A DNA stretch of 14,774 bases from an uncultured Eubacteriales bacterium. GTDB lineage: Bacteria; Bacillota; Clostridia; Oscillospirales; CAG-272. The DNA lies in contig URMC01000040.1 in the NCBI GenBank assembly GCA_900548735.1, positions 1 to 14,774 on the forward strand, written 5' to 3'. The notes beneath the pieces were generated by a model that was not told where the DNA came from, did not search any database, and worked only from the letters and a program-made list of their open reading frames with translations. Made by a program: the position numbers and the translations under genes. This document shows positions 6,672 to 13,520 of this stretch, piece by piece. Numbering within the stretch: position 1 is the first letter of the stretch; the number at the start of each line of letters is the position of its first letter.

Positions 6672-8864
6672 TTATGCTTCAAACTGTTTCGTCACACACA
6701 GCATCGCGTCCATCCGCGTTGCTTCCGCAGTCTGCGCGGGCTGCTTTTCGCGCCAGTCTACGGTATATTTGGCTTTAGCGGAAAGCTCGCCGTCCTTTAC
6801 GACTACCGTCAGAGTAATCTCCGTGTCGCCCTCAAAGTACATCCAGTCATAATACTGGTCATAGCTCACGCTGACGCGAACCGTGCCGTCCGGGTTTTCG
6901 GTCTTGGTGACGCCCATTGTCTGCGTGGAGTTTCCATATCCCCAGTTATACAGAATATCAATCGCGTCCTTGCCGAGGGGATTGCCTGCCGCGTCCTTAG
7001 CGTCTACCACAAAGTCAACCGTTGCGCCGTACCAGCAGATGACGCGGGCGCTCAGATTGGTGGAAACGGTGGGGTTGCCCTCCACGCGGGTCACTTTGAT
7101 TGTGACCGTGGACGTTTTCCCGTCGCAACTCCCCGTCAGGGTGATTGTGTTCTCTCCGACGGCAAGCGCCAGCACATAGGTGCCGTCCGTGCCTGCCACC
7201 GCAAGACCGTTGAGCGTGACCGCCAGGTCGCAGTCATCCGCGCCGTATCTGGCAGAGGCGCGGAGTACCAGTTCCGCGGAGGCAACCTTGCCGCCGTCTT
7301 TCACCCCGCTGACCGTGATTTCCACCACTTTGGCAAACTCCGTTGCAGGAACGCCCCGGTTCCAGTTGCTACCGAGCGTCGCTTTGGTGCCGTCCTCGTT
7401 TTTGCCGCTCTCGTTGAACGCCGTTTTCAGCGTGGCATTGGTGCAACCGGCAAATGCCTGCCATCCGATTTCGGAAAGGGTGCAGGCAGTCAGATCCGCC
7501 GTTACAAGGGTTTCCATGTTCATAAACGCCTGAGACAGAATTCTTTTCAGGGTCGCGGGCGCCGTGTATTCGGTCAGCCCACCTTTGGCGGGAGCCTTGA
7601 TCAGAACGGTTTTGTCAATGTCATAAAGTACGCCGCCCTCCACACACAGATACAGGCTGAGCGCGTCCACCCGGATCTCTTTGAGGTTGTCGGTATCGGT
7701 GATAAACTCCGAGCCGATTTTGTCAAGGGAAAGCGTTGCGGGCAGCGCAACCACTTCCAGCGCCGGGCACTCTTTGATAAACTGCCGCCCTACCGCGGTC
7801 AGTTTCGTGTGTGAGAAATCCAACACTTTCAGGTCGGAAAGATACCAGAAAGACATCTGACCGATGGTTTCAAGCGAGGTGCAGTCCGAAAAATCCAGCT
7901 CCTCCACCGCGGTATACGTTGCGGGATAGCCGGCGTAAGCGAAGAAGTGACTGCCGATTTCTTTCAGACCCGTCAGCCCGTCCAGCTTCACGGTTTTCAG
8001 TTTGTTGGGGGCGAGGAAGCAGGAGTCCCCGATCTTTTCCAATTTCGAGCACCCGGAGAGAATGACCTCCTCCAGATTCCCGCAGGAAGCAAAGTTCCAG
8101 TTGCCGATTGTGACCAGCTCCGTGCAGCGGCTGAAATCCAGGCTGCGGATTACGTCCTGATAAGAGAACACATTGCTTTCAATCGCGGTAACAGGTTTGC
8201 CGTTATACGTGCCGGGCACCACCACGTCCGCAACGGCAAAATCCTCGGCAAGGCCGGAAAGGATATAAGACAGCCCGTCCTCGGACTCCGCAAAGATAAA
8301 GTTTTCCGCCGGGGTCTCCGGGCGCTCCCATACGGCAACCAGCGCAAGGTCGGCGTCGGGCGTGATCTCCGCGTCCTTGGCGTACAGGGTCGTTCCGTCG
8401 CTCCAACCCTTGAACAGATACCCCTCTTTTTCCGGGAGATACGAAGCCAGTTTTACGGCGGCACCTTTCTCCGCGGTCACGCGGGTTTCGGCAAGCGTGC
8501 CGCCTGCCGGGTCGAAAGTCACGCTCACCGTTTCGGGCGCGGCCTCCACCCATTCGGCGGTCAGCGTCATATCCGCGTTTACGGTCACGGTGTCGCTACC
8601 CCCGTACACCGTTTCCCCGCTCTTGTAGCCGGTAAAGGTGAAGCCGGGTTTCACGGGCACATAATCGGCAAGGGAAAGTGCCGTGCCCGCCTTGACCTGA
8701 ATGCTGGCAGCGCCGTTCAGCGTGCCGCCCGCCGGGTCAAAGGTCACGGTGTAGTATACCGCGGTGTCGCCTGCCGGCGTATCTTTGTCGCAGGCTGTGA
8801 TCATCAGAAGTCCGGTCAGAACGGTCAGCGTGATCAGCAGGATACGGATCAGTTTTTGTTTCAT
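6672..8864 (-). CDS. Surface lipoprotein with InlB-type B-repeats, BspA-like LRRs and Ig-like modules
   Basis: First gene after the cobalamin riboswitch. The 730-residue product begins with a lipoprotein signal (MKQKLIR, hydrophobic core, lipobox ITAC, Cys25). Two Listeria-Bacteroides (InlB-B) repeats follow, about 36-105 and 112-179, each beginning VTFDPAGGTL and ending in a TAEW/VAVW strand. Residues about 190-480 are BspA-type leucine-rich repeats with the pattern L..IG...F..C..L..V.L. Two further beta modules (about 512-593 and 596-703) match those at 193-382 of the next gene's product: RASARYGADDCDLAVTLNG against RAMARYGENACDLNVTVNG. Start chosen because AAGGAG lies 8 nt upstream and a signal peptide follows at once. 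LRR and InlB repeats mediate protein or surface binding elsewhere; here the ligand is unknown. Placement under a B12 riboswitch suggests a part in corrinoid capture, but the sequence shows no known cobalamin motif. Confidence 0.9.
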   Translation of the reverse strand: MKQKLIRILLITLTVLTGLLMITACDKDTPAGDTAVYYTVTFDPAGGTLNGAASIQVKAGTALSLADYVPVKPGFTFTGYKSGETVYGGSDTVTVNADMTLTAEWVEAAPETVSVTFDPAGGTLAETRVTAEKGAAVKLASYLPEKEGYLFKGWSDGTTLYAKDAEITPDADLALVAVWERPETPAENFIFAESEDGLSYILSGLAEDFAVADVVVPGTYNGKPVTAIESNVFSYQDVIRSLDFSRCTELVTIGNWNFASCGNLEEVILSGCSKLEKIGDSCFLAPNKLKTVKLDGLTGLKEIGSHFFAYAGYPATYTAVEELDFSDCTSLETIGQMSFWYLSDLKVLDFSHTKLTAVGRQFIKECPALEVVALPATLSLDKIGSEFITDTDNLKEIRVDALSLYLCVEGGVLYDIDKTVLIKAPAKGGLTEYTAPATLKRILSQAFMNMETLVTADLTACTLSEIGWQAFAGCTNATLKTAFNESGKNEDGTKATLGSNWNRGVPATEFAKVVEITVSGVKDGGKVASAELVLRASARYGADDCDLAVTLNGLAVAGTDGTYVLALAVGENTITLTGSCDGKTSTVTIKVTRVEGNPTVSTNLSARVICWYGATVDFVVDAKDAAGNPLGKDAIDILYNWGYGNSTQTMGVTKTENPDGTVRVSVSYDQYYDWMYFEGDTEITLTVVVKDGELSAKAKYTVDWREKQPAQTAEATRMDAMLCVTKQFEA

Positions 8865-8876
8865 CTTTTTTCTCCT

Positions 8877-8993
8877 TCATTGATGTGGCGATCCAAAAGG
8901 TCGCTTTTCGGAAATTCCGGGCATTGCCGGGGCACCTCGCTGTTCCGATGGTAAAGTTTTTCCGCCAAAAAGCACTTTTTCATCAGATAACAT
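8877..8993 (-). CDS. Possible 38-residue leader ORF between the riboswitch terminator and the first operon gene
   Basis: An ATG at 8993 lies 7 nt after an AAAGGGGGG Shine-Dalgarno-like run and opens 38 codons beginning MLSDEKVLFGGK, ending in TGA at 8877-8879. The stop falls exactly at the ribosome binding site of the lipoprotein gene (TGAAGGAG), a geometry compatible with translational coupling. The peptide is hydrophilic, has no recognisable domain and could be chance. Its ATG lies just downstream of the terminator, so it would be made only on read-through transcripts. Confidence 0.22.
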   Translation of the reverse strand: MLSDEKVLFGGKTLPSEQRGAPAMPGISEKRPFGSPHQ

Positions 8994-9010
8994 CCGATTT
9001 CCCCCCTTTC

Positions 9011-9046
9011 AAAAAAGCGCCTTCAGCCCGCCGGGGCAAAAGACGC
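9011..9046 (-). terminator. Intrinsic terminator of the cobalamin riboswitch expression platform
   Basis: Read on the minus strand, GCGTCTTTTGCCC and GGGCTGAAGGCGC form a 13-position stem with two G-U pairs and one U-U mismatch (9017-9046) around a CGGC loop. Six T residues follow (9011-9016). It lies between the aptamer and the first gene, where a transcription-attenuating platform is expected. An upstream CGTCTT just after the aptamer could pair with the terminator's AAGGCG arm as an alternative fold. Confidence 0.8.
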
Positions 9047-9136
9047 GTCACACCGAGAAATCACCACCAAAGGCAAAGGACCGCAACCCTGCCGGAAAAA
9101 ATCCCTCGGTTGCACGCTCCTCACCCAAGACGTGTT

Positions 9137-9300
9137 GAACCGGAAAGTTACGGCGGTATCCTGACTTATGATCGCGGGGCGCGCCCGCAAAGCATACCGG
9201 CGGTGCCGTTATGCTTGTGTCAAATACAGTAATGGCGGTTGTTCCGGATTTGAACCGGATTTCCTTTTCATCTACTCAGCTTACAACTTTTCAAACCGTA
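9137..9300 (-). promoter_or_regulatory. Cobalamin (adenosylcobalamin-type) riboswitch aptamer
   Basis: Minus-strand RNA reads, in order: GAAAAGUU (P1 5' strand, 9292-9285), AAAAGGAAAUCCGG, GGUUCAAAUCCGG (the P4 loop pattern), ACCGCCAUUACUGUA (9239-9225), an AAGCAUA...UAUGCUU stem, a GCGGGCGCGCCCCGC hairpin, AAGUCAGGAUACCGCC (9167-9152), and AACUUUCC (9149-9142), which closes P1. These match the conserved core of cobalamin riboswitches (AGGGAA, GGUG.AA.UCC, CCGCCACUG, AGUCAGGAUAC). The B12-box region reads GCCAUUACUG where the consensus is GCCACUG, so the box carries a small insertion. It controls the whole operon running left, presumably turning it off when corrinoid is plentiful via the downstream terminator. 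Confidence 0.9.
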
Positions 9301-9329
9301 TCTTCCCTTGGCTATTCAGTTTTCGTTTC

Positions 9330-9358
9330 AGTATACCATATTTCTCCCTTTTTTGCAA
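9330..9358 (-). promoter_or_regulatory. Sigma-70-type promoter of the cobalamin operon
   Basis: On the minus strand a -35 TTGCAA (9358-9353, 4 of 6) and a -10 TATACT (9335-9330, 5 of 6) are separated by exactly 17 bp. Expected start of transcription is near 9323, about 30 nt before the riboswitch P1 strand. Confidence 0.75.
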
Positions 9359-9494
9359 GAGAAATTTCGGAATGTGAAATCCTTTGTAAAATCCTTGCCG
9401 AAAAGCAAAAGCCGAAAGAAAATGCGCCGTTCTTGTAATTGAACAATGACCCCCGAAGCATAAGGAGAAATCGGCAATTTCAAATACAATTACA

Positions 9495-9526
9495 TAAAAG
9501 CCCTGAAATCATTTTCAGGGCTTTTA
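9495..9526 (-). terminator. Intrinsic terminator after the PASTA lipoprotein gene
   Basis: A perfect 14-bp inverted repeat, taaaagccctgaaa and tttcagggctttta, surrounds a 4-nt loop, 18 bp past the stop codon at 9544. The T-rich arm serves as the U-tract. Symmetry would let it act in both directions, which insulates the B12 operon promoter from upstream transcription. Confidence 0.85.
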
Positions 9527-9543
9527 CCGGCATCATTCCAAAA

Positions 9544-11136
9544 CTAAAATTCAATCAACTCTTTCCTGACGGTAAGATAAGGATGCGAAGAAGACGGATT
9601 CATTTCTTCATAACCATACAGCAAGGGATTATCTGTTTCTATATTTTCAGCCCTGGCATATTTACATTTTACATTAGAGACAATATAGCAATTTCCGTCA
9701 TAGGTAACATCGCAGGAAACTTTTTTGATATTTTTGAATGCCGGGCTGTATAAATATATATCCTCTGCGTGCCAGATATTATTTCCTTTTGCCGTCCATC
9801 CTCCCTCTTTGAGAACCGTGTAGCTGTATTCTCCGGAATATCCGGCAGAGTGAAACTTTGTCTCATCATAGTGCATACCGTCCTCAGCAAATACATCTAC
9901 GGCAAACCAGTTCGTAATTGCTACTCTCACAGCGTCTCTTGCTGTTTTCTGCGGAAAGATCTTCTCCAGTTGCACCGAAGCATCATCCATTCGGAAAACC
10001 AGTGCAATAACAGACAGTTCTATACACTGCTTGCTTGCATCATACCCCTCTACCACGGCATATACATGATAATTCATTCCGCAGGAAACATTAAACGCCC
10101 CATTGACATATAACCCGGAAAAACGTTGTTGCGGAATGCAGAAGCGGGCACCGGTATCATAAACACCTTCCTGATAATTTCCGAGGGAAATATAAGTAGT
10201 CTGATAATCGCCTTCTCTTGTTACCCGGCTGATACAGCCCTCAAATTCAACGGGCTGTCCATGATATTTTTCCGCAAAATCCCGAACCAAAGAATCTGAC
10301 GGAGAGCTGACATCTATCAGCGTTGATAAATCTTCGTTATTGTCGGTTGTCAGAAAGTTCAGACGGCAAGTCAACATAATCTTGTCACCCGCCTTAATCG
10401 TTTCTCCGGTTTCAACACTTTGGGCAACCACCGTATAAATCGTTACATCGTCAATGATCTTCGACTGATCCGCCGGTAGCTCATATTCCACAACAATGTT
10501 TTTAAATCCGGCATCTGACAGTTTCGCTTTTGCCTCAGCTTCTGTCATGGAAACAACATCTATCATCGTCTGTTCTTTGATTTTAATGTACTCTTCCGTT
10601 TTCATGCAGGTCAACACAATTTCGGTCTGTTTCCCGACTTCGGTACCGGCAACGATATTCTGTTCCGCTACTGTCCAATTGGATTCTTTCCAAATAGAAG
10701 ATGGCTCAGCGGTAATATGGATAAACCCCAAATCTTTTAAAGCAGTTTTGGCATCCGGCAGCAATTTCCCGCACACATCAGGCATCACCACATTCGGCTC
10801 ATCCGGGGGAATATATTCTTCCGTTTTAACACAACTTAAAATGATTTTCGTGTTTTTGGCAACCGATTTCCCCGCTTTAACGTTTTGCTCCGTAACGGTC
10901 CAATTGGAATCAATCCATATAGACTGCGGCTCGACACTGAGATTTGTAAAGCCGATTTTTTTCAATGCTTCTTTTGCGTCAGAAAGAACACACCCTCTCA
11001 CATCAATCATCTCAACGGTATCTGCCGCAAGGTCAGATCTTTTTATGTCAGTACCGTCACTGACATCGGAATCCATACACGATGTCAATATAAATAACAA
11101 TATCAATAAAGCAATGAAAACATTTGTTTTTTTCAT
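9544..11136 (-). CDS. PASTA-domain lipoprotein with DUF4839-like domain
   Basis: A 530-residue exported lipoprotein with a classic lipobox (LTSC, Cys20). Three PASTA domains follow at about 40-104, 114-179 and 188-258, each with a D..G....DAK..L...GF start and ending in a (K/E)I.L(S/T)C strand. The first two are near copies offset by 75 residues. Residues about 262-390 resemble DUF4839: a conserved aspartate-rich start, FAEKYHGQPVEFEG, and later HVYAVVEGYD. The C-terminal part is unassigned. Start at 11136 rather than 11193 because GAAGGA sits 8 nt before it and the signal peptide begins there. PASTA domains usually bind peptidoglycan in PknB-type kinases and PBPs; here there is no kinase or transpeptidase domain, so a wall-associated binding role is the most that can be said. 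The gene has its own promoter and terminator and is visibly more AT-rich than its neighbours (one hand-counted 60-base line 45% GC against 63% inside the LRR gene), consistent with separate acquisition. Confidence 0.88.
   Translation of the reverse strand: MKKTNVFIALLILLFILTSCMDSDVSDGTDIKRSDLAADTVEMIDVRGCVLSDAKEALKKIGFTNLSVEPQSIWIDSNWTVTEQNVKAGKSVAKNTKIILSCVKTEEYIPPDEPNVVMPDVCGKLLPDAKTALKDLGFIHITAEPSSIWKESNWTVAEQNIVAGTEVGKQTEIVLTCMKTEEYIKIKEQTMIDVVSMTEAEAKAKLSDAGFKNIVVEYELPADQSKIIDDVTIYTVVAQSVETGETIKAGDKIMLTCRLNFLTTDNNEDLSTLIDVSSPSDSLVRDFAEKYHGQPVEFEGCISRVTREGDYQTTYISLGNYQEGVYDTGARFCIPQQRFSGLYVNGAFNVSCGMNYHVYAVVEGYDASKQCIELSVIALVFRMDDASVQLEKIFPQKTARDAVRVAITNWFAVDVFAEDGMHYDETKFHSAGYSGEYSYTVLKEGGWTAKGNNIWHAEDIYLYSPAFKNIKKVSCDVTYDGNCYIVSNVKCKYARAENIETDNPLLYGYEEMNPSSSHPYLTVRKELIEF
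10661..10932 (-). repeat. In-frame DNA-level repeat within the PASTA region
   Basis: Bases 10661-10707 and 10886-10932 are clearly similar 47-bp copies, sharing for example GTCCAATTGGA, spaced 225 bp (75 codons) apart. They encode the SIW..SNWTV.EQN segment of PASTA domains 2 and 1. This points to internal duplication of the PASTA unit; the third domain is more diverged. Confidence 0.7.
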
Positions 11137-11174
11137 TTTTTCATCCTTCTTTTTTATTTGTAAATATTTTCTTA

Positions 11175-11203
11175 ATAATATCACATTCCGCATATTTTGT
11201 CAA
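11175..11203 (-). promoter_or_regulatory. Sigma-70-type promoter of the PASTA lipoprotein gene
   Basis: On the minus strand a perfect -35 TTGACA (11203-11198) and a -10 TATTAT (11180-11175) are 17 bp apart. This gives a predicted start near 11168 and a leader of about 30 nt before the gene's ribosome binding site. Confidence 0.8.
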
Positions 11204-11231
11204 CAAAAGGATTCCGGATTGTCGCTAAACT

Positions 11232-11273
11232 AAAAAAGTGCGGGAAAGCAAAAGTTTTTCCCGCCCCTTTTTA
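11232..11273 (-). terminator. Intrinsic terminator after the isomerase/kinase gene
   Basis: Read on the minus strand, GCGGGAAA and TTTCCCGC form an 8-bp core stem, extended through a bulge by G-C and five A-T pairs. The hairpin is followed by CACTTTTTTAG, a six-T tract. It ends the transcript of the gene stopping at 11348 and lies just upstream of the PASTA promoter; its T-rich plus-strand side would also allow bidirectional action. Confidence 0.78.
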
Positions 11274-11347
11274 TCAAGCGCCCGACGCCCGTGGAATATC
11301 GATACCATTTTTTGAAATAATTGTCAATATTTAATTTAACATATTAT

Positions 11348-13126
11348 TTATGAATAATGCACGAAAATTCTGCGGCTGACTTTTCGCCGCAGTTCTGGCA
11401 AAAACAGGTCGCCCGCGGCGCAGATTCCGCCGCCCAATACGATTGCCTCCGGGTGGAACGCATTGATGGCGTTTGCCACCCCGTCCGCTAAGTAATCCGT
11501 ATATTTTTGCACCGTTTTTTTCGCGGTCGGGTCACCGGCGCGCAACGCGTCAAACACCGTTTTACCGGTCACGCCGTCGACAGTCCCCCCGGCAAGTTGC
11601 CACAGGCGGCTTTCGGGGGCTTTTTCCATCGCGTGCCGCGCCTGACGAATCAGTGCCGTTGCCGAAGCATACGCTTCCAGGCACCCGCGCCGCCCGCAGG
11701 TGCACCGCACCCCGCCGGAACGGATGACCTCATGTCCCAGTTCCACGCCGGCACCGCGATTGCCCTCAAATAATTTTCCGTCCAGCACGATCCCGCTGCC
11801 GACCCCGGTGCCAAGGGTCAGCATCACCATGGAACGGTATCTCGCCCCCGCGCCGCGCACAAACTCTCCCAGCGCCGCGGCGTTGGCGTCATTGGTCACG
11901 AAAACCGGCACGCCAAGGGCGGTTTGCAGGGTTTCTGCCAGCGGTACCTTTTGCCACATCAGGTAATTGCTGGATATGCCGGTGCCGTTTTTGGCATCGA
12001 TCAGACCGGGGCAAACCACGCCTGCGGCAGTAACTTTGGCCCCGCTCTTTTCTTCCAGTTCGCGCAACAATCCCGCCATCTCGGAGATCACCTTGGCGGC
12101 GCCCGCTTCTTTGCCCGTGGGGCGCTGACCTTTGACAATCAATCTGCCCTCGGCGTCCGTAATGCCGCACTTGATGGCTGTACCGCCAAGGTCAATACCG
12201 CCGAAATAAGTCAGGTTTCCTTTGGTCGTCAACACCACTGTGGCGTTGCCTTTCAGGGTATATTTCTCCCCGCACGGCACAAAAAAACTGTCTCCGGGGG
12301 CAAAGGTCCCGCCGCCAATCGTGCCGCTGCCCGACACCACGGAAACGGCAGTGAAACTGTTTTCGTCCTGTGCCGAAAATTCACCCGCAAGGCGCAATTC
12401 CGAACAGGTGAAGTAACGGCATGCGGTCAGTTTGCGCAGTTTTCCGCCGGGAACCGCCACCGGCTCACCGCGGTGCGTTTCATCCCGAAATGCGCCAAAA
12501 CGCATCACGTCTACCGCCTTATTCACGTGCAGGGGGCGCAGTTTTCCGTCCGCGCCGCGGCGGTTGTAGTCATACACGCGATAGGTCACGTTACTGCTCT
12601 GCTGTACTTCCAGAATCACACACCCGGCGCCGATGGCGTGCACGGTGCCCGCCTCAATCAGGTAGCAATCCCCGGCGCGGACGGGGATAAAGTGCAACAG
12701 CTCCTCCACGGTACCGTCCTGCACCTTTTGCAGAAACTCCTCTTTATCGGTATCCCGTTCAAACCCGCAGTAAATCCCGGCGCCGGGGTCCGCGGAAAGC
12801 ACATACCACATCTCGGTTTTGCCGTTGTCGTGCTCTTTTTCCCCGGCATACGCGTCATCCGGGTGCACCTGCACGGAAAGTTTCTGCGCCGCGTCAATAT
12901 ATTTGATCAGTACCGGAAAGCCGGTACCGGCAGGGTCGGTAGCAGTCGGATGTTCCGCCAGGTATCCGGCAAAGGTCCCCCCGTCGGCAAGGCGGCTTTC
13001 CCCGTCCCGATGGACGGAAAACTCCCAGCTTTCCGCCACGATACCGTCCTTTTTCCGCCCGAACATGGTTTTCAGTTTTTCCCCGCCCCACAGATAATCT
13101 TTCAGTACCGGTGTCAGTTTGAACAT
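11348..13126 (-). CDS. manA: Fused mannose-6-phosphate isomerase and ROK-family sugar kinase, ROK C-terminus apparently truncated
   Basis: Cytoplasmic 592-residue fusion. Residues 1 to about 305 are a type I phosphomannose isomerase (mannose-6-P to fructose-6-P). The zinc ligands are visible as Gln86 and His88 in SVQVHPD, Glu105 in KTEMW and His163 in AGTVHAIG, with the catalytic Arg in TYRVYDYNRR. Residues 309-592 are a ROK kinase: phosphate loop DLGGTAIKCG, catalytic Asp413 in VTNDANAA, then the zinc motif GHEV...CTCGRRGCLE (His465, Cys475, Cys477, Cys482). A kinase fused to this isomerase would turn free mannose into fructose-6-P in two steps; this pairing is inference, and gluco- or ManNAc-kinase activity is equally possible. 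The ROK part ends at RRKVSRRIFVHYS, about 30 residues short of the usual end with its LGNDAGI-like motif. Start at 13126 follows AAAGGA at 7 nt. The gene is monocistronic. Confidence 0.9.
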   Translation of the reverse strand: MFKLTPVLKDYLWGGEKLKTMFGRKKDGIVAESWEFSVHRDGESRLADGGTFAGYLAEHPTATDPAGTGFPVLIKYIDAAQKLSVQVHPDDAYAGEKEHDNGKTEMWYVLSADPGAGIYCGFERDTDKEEFLQKVQDGTVEELLHFIPVRAGDCYLIEAGTVHAIGAGCVILEVQQSSNVTYRVYDYNRRGADGKLRPLHVNKAVDVMRFGAFRDETHRGEPVAVPGGKLRKLTACRYFTCSELRLAGEFSAQDENSFTAVSVVSGSGTIGGGTFAPGDSFFVPCGEKYTLKGNATVVLTTKGNLTYFGGIDLGGTAIKCGITDAEGRLIVKGQRPTGKEAGAAKVISEMAGLLRELEEKSGAKVTAAGVVCPGLIDAKNGTGISSNYLMWQKVPLAETLQTALGVPVFVTNDANAAALGEFVRGAGARYRSMVMLTLGTGVGSGIVLDGKLFEGNRGAGVELGHEVIRSGGVRCTCGRRGCLEAYASATALIRQARHAMEKAPESRLWQLAGGTVDGVTGKTVFDALRAGDPTAKKTVQKYTDYLADGVANAINAFHPEAIVLGGGICAAGDLFLPELRRKVSRRIFVHYS

Positions 13127-13198
13127 TGCTTTTTCCTTTCAAGAATTCTCATTGGCCTGACAGGAGGTATCCCCTACTCCCGGCAAATTTCTGCTTAT

Positions 13199-13207
13199 AT
13201 CATACCA
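13199..13207 (-). promoter_or_regulatory. Possible extended -10 promoter of the isomerase/kinase gene
   Basis: On the minus strand TGGTATGAT combines an extended -10 TG dinucleotide with a 5-of-6 Pribnow box. It is about 70 bp before the ATG at 13126. No good -35 is seen at 17 bp, so the call rests on the extended element. Confidence 0.45.
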
Positions 13208-13454
13208 CATCTGTTGCCGGAATGGGAGAAGTTTTGTAAAAAAGCAAAATCCTCCCTTTCCAAAAGGCGAATCGGTGCCTCGTCTCTCCCCTTTGCGCGG
13301 CAGGGGCAAAGTGTTGGCTTCATTCTGCCCGAAAAAAGCAACCGGGAGATGCGGGACGCAAAAGTATTTTTCATCATATCACAGCCAAAAAACGCTGTCG
13401 GGCGCGTAACGTGTGCGGATTTCGCGATGATTTTGTGAATTTTTCAAAAAACAC
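13208..13454. other. Intergenic region between divergent transcription units, nothing convincing found
   Basis: About 250 bp separate the leftward isomerase/kinase promoter from the rightward promoter at 13455. No good coding sequence is seen. It contains a small CTTTGC/GCAAAG inverted repeat near 13288-13308 and a GGGACGCAAAAG string (13353-13364) that recalls half of a GEMM aptamer but lacks the rest. Regulator sites may lie here, but no known operator is recognised. Confidence 0.5.
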
Positions 13455-13483
13455 TTGACAAACCGCGCACAAATATATAATAT
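13455..13483 (+). promoter_or_regulatory. Sigma-70-type promoter of the c-di-GMP riboswitch transcript
   Basis: A perfect -35 TTGACA (13455-13460) precedes an AT-rich -10 region. TATAAT lies at 15 bp spacing (13476-13481) and TAATAT at 17 bp (13478-13483). Transcription would begin near 13490, immediately before the GTGCGAAAAGCAC hairpin and the aptamer. Confidence 0.78.
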
Positions 13484-13520
13484 AAAGACAGAAAGTGCGA
13501 AAAGCACCAACCGAATATGT

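Noticed and set aside
5601..7814. 737-codon open frame on the plus strand
   Set aside because: Antisense to the two lipoprotein genes; translation is rich in Arg, His and Gly without domains, and there is no upstream ribosome site. It is a by-product of GC-biased third positions on the real strand.
9241..9270. tRNA T-arm-like string GGTTCAAATCC on the minus strand
   Set aside because: It is the conserved GGUG-AA-UCC segment of the cobalamin aptamer; no acceptor stem, D-arm or anticodon arm can be placed around it.
13336..13366. AGCAACCGGGAGATGCGGGACGC region as a second c-di-GMP aptamer
   Set aside because: It resembles only the first half of GEMM (closing to GGGACGCAAAAG); the second hairpin and the GCCAG.UUGCC strand are missing, and it lies upstream of the identified promoter.
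11924..13438. 504-codon plus-strand open frame
   Set aside because: Antisense to the isomerase/ROK gene with its catalytic residues intact; no recognisable domain.
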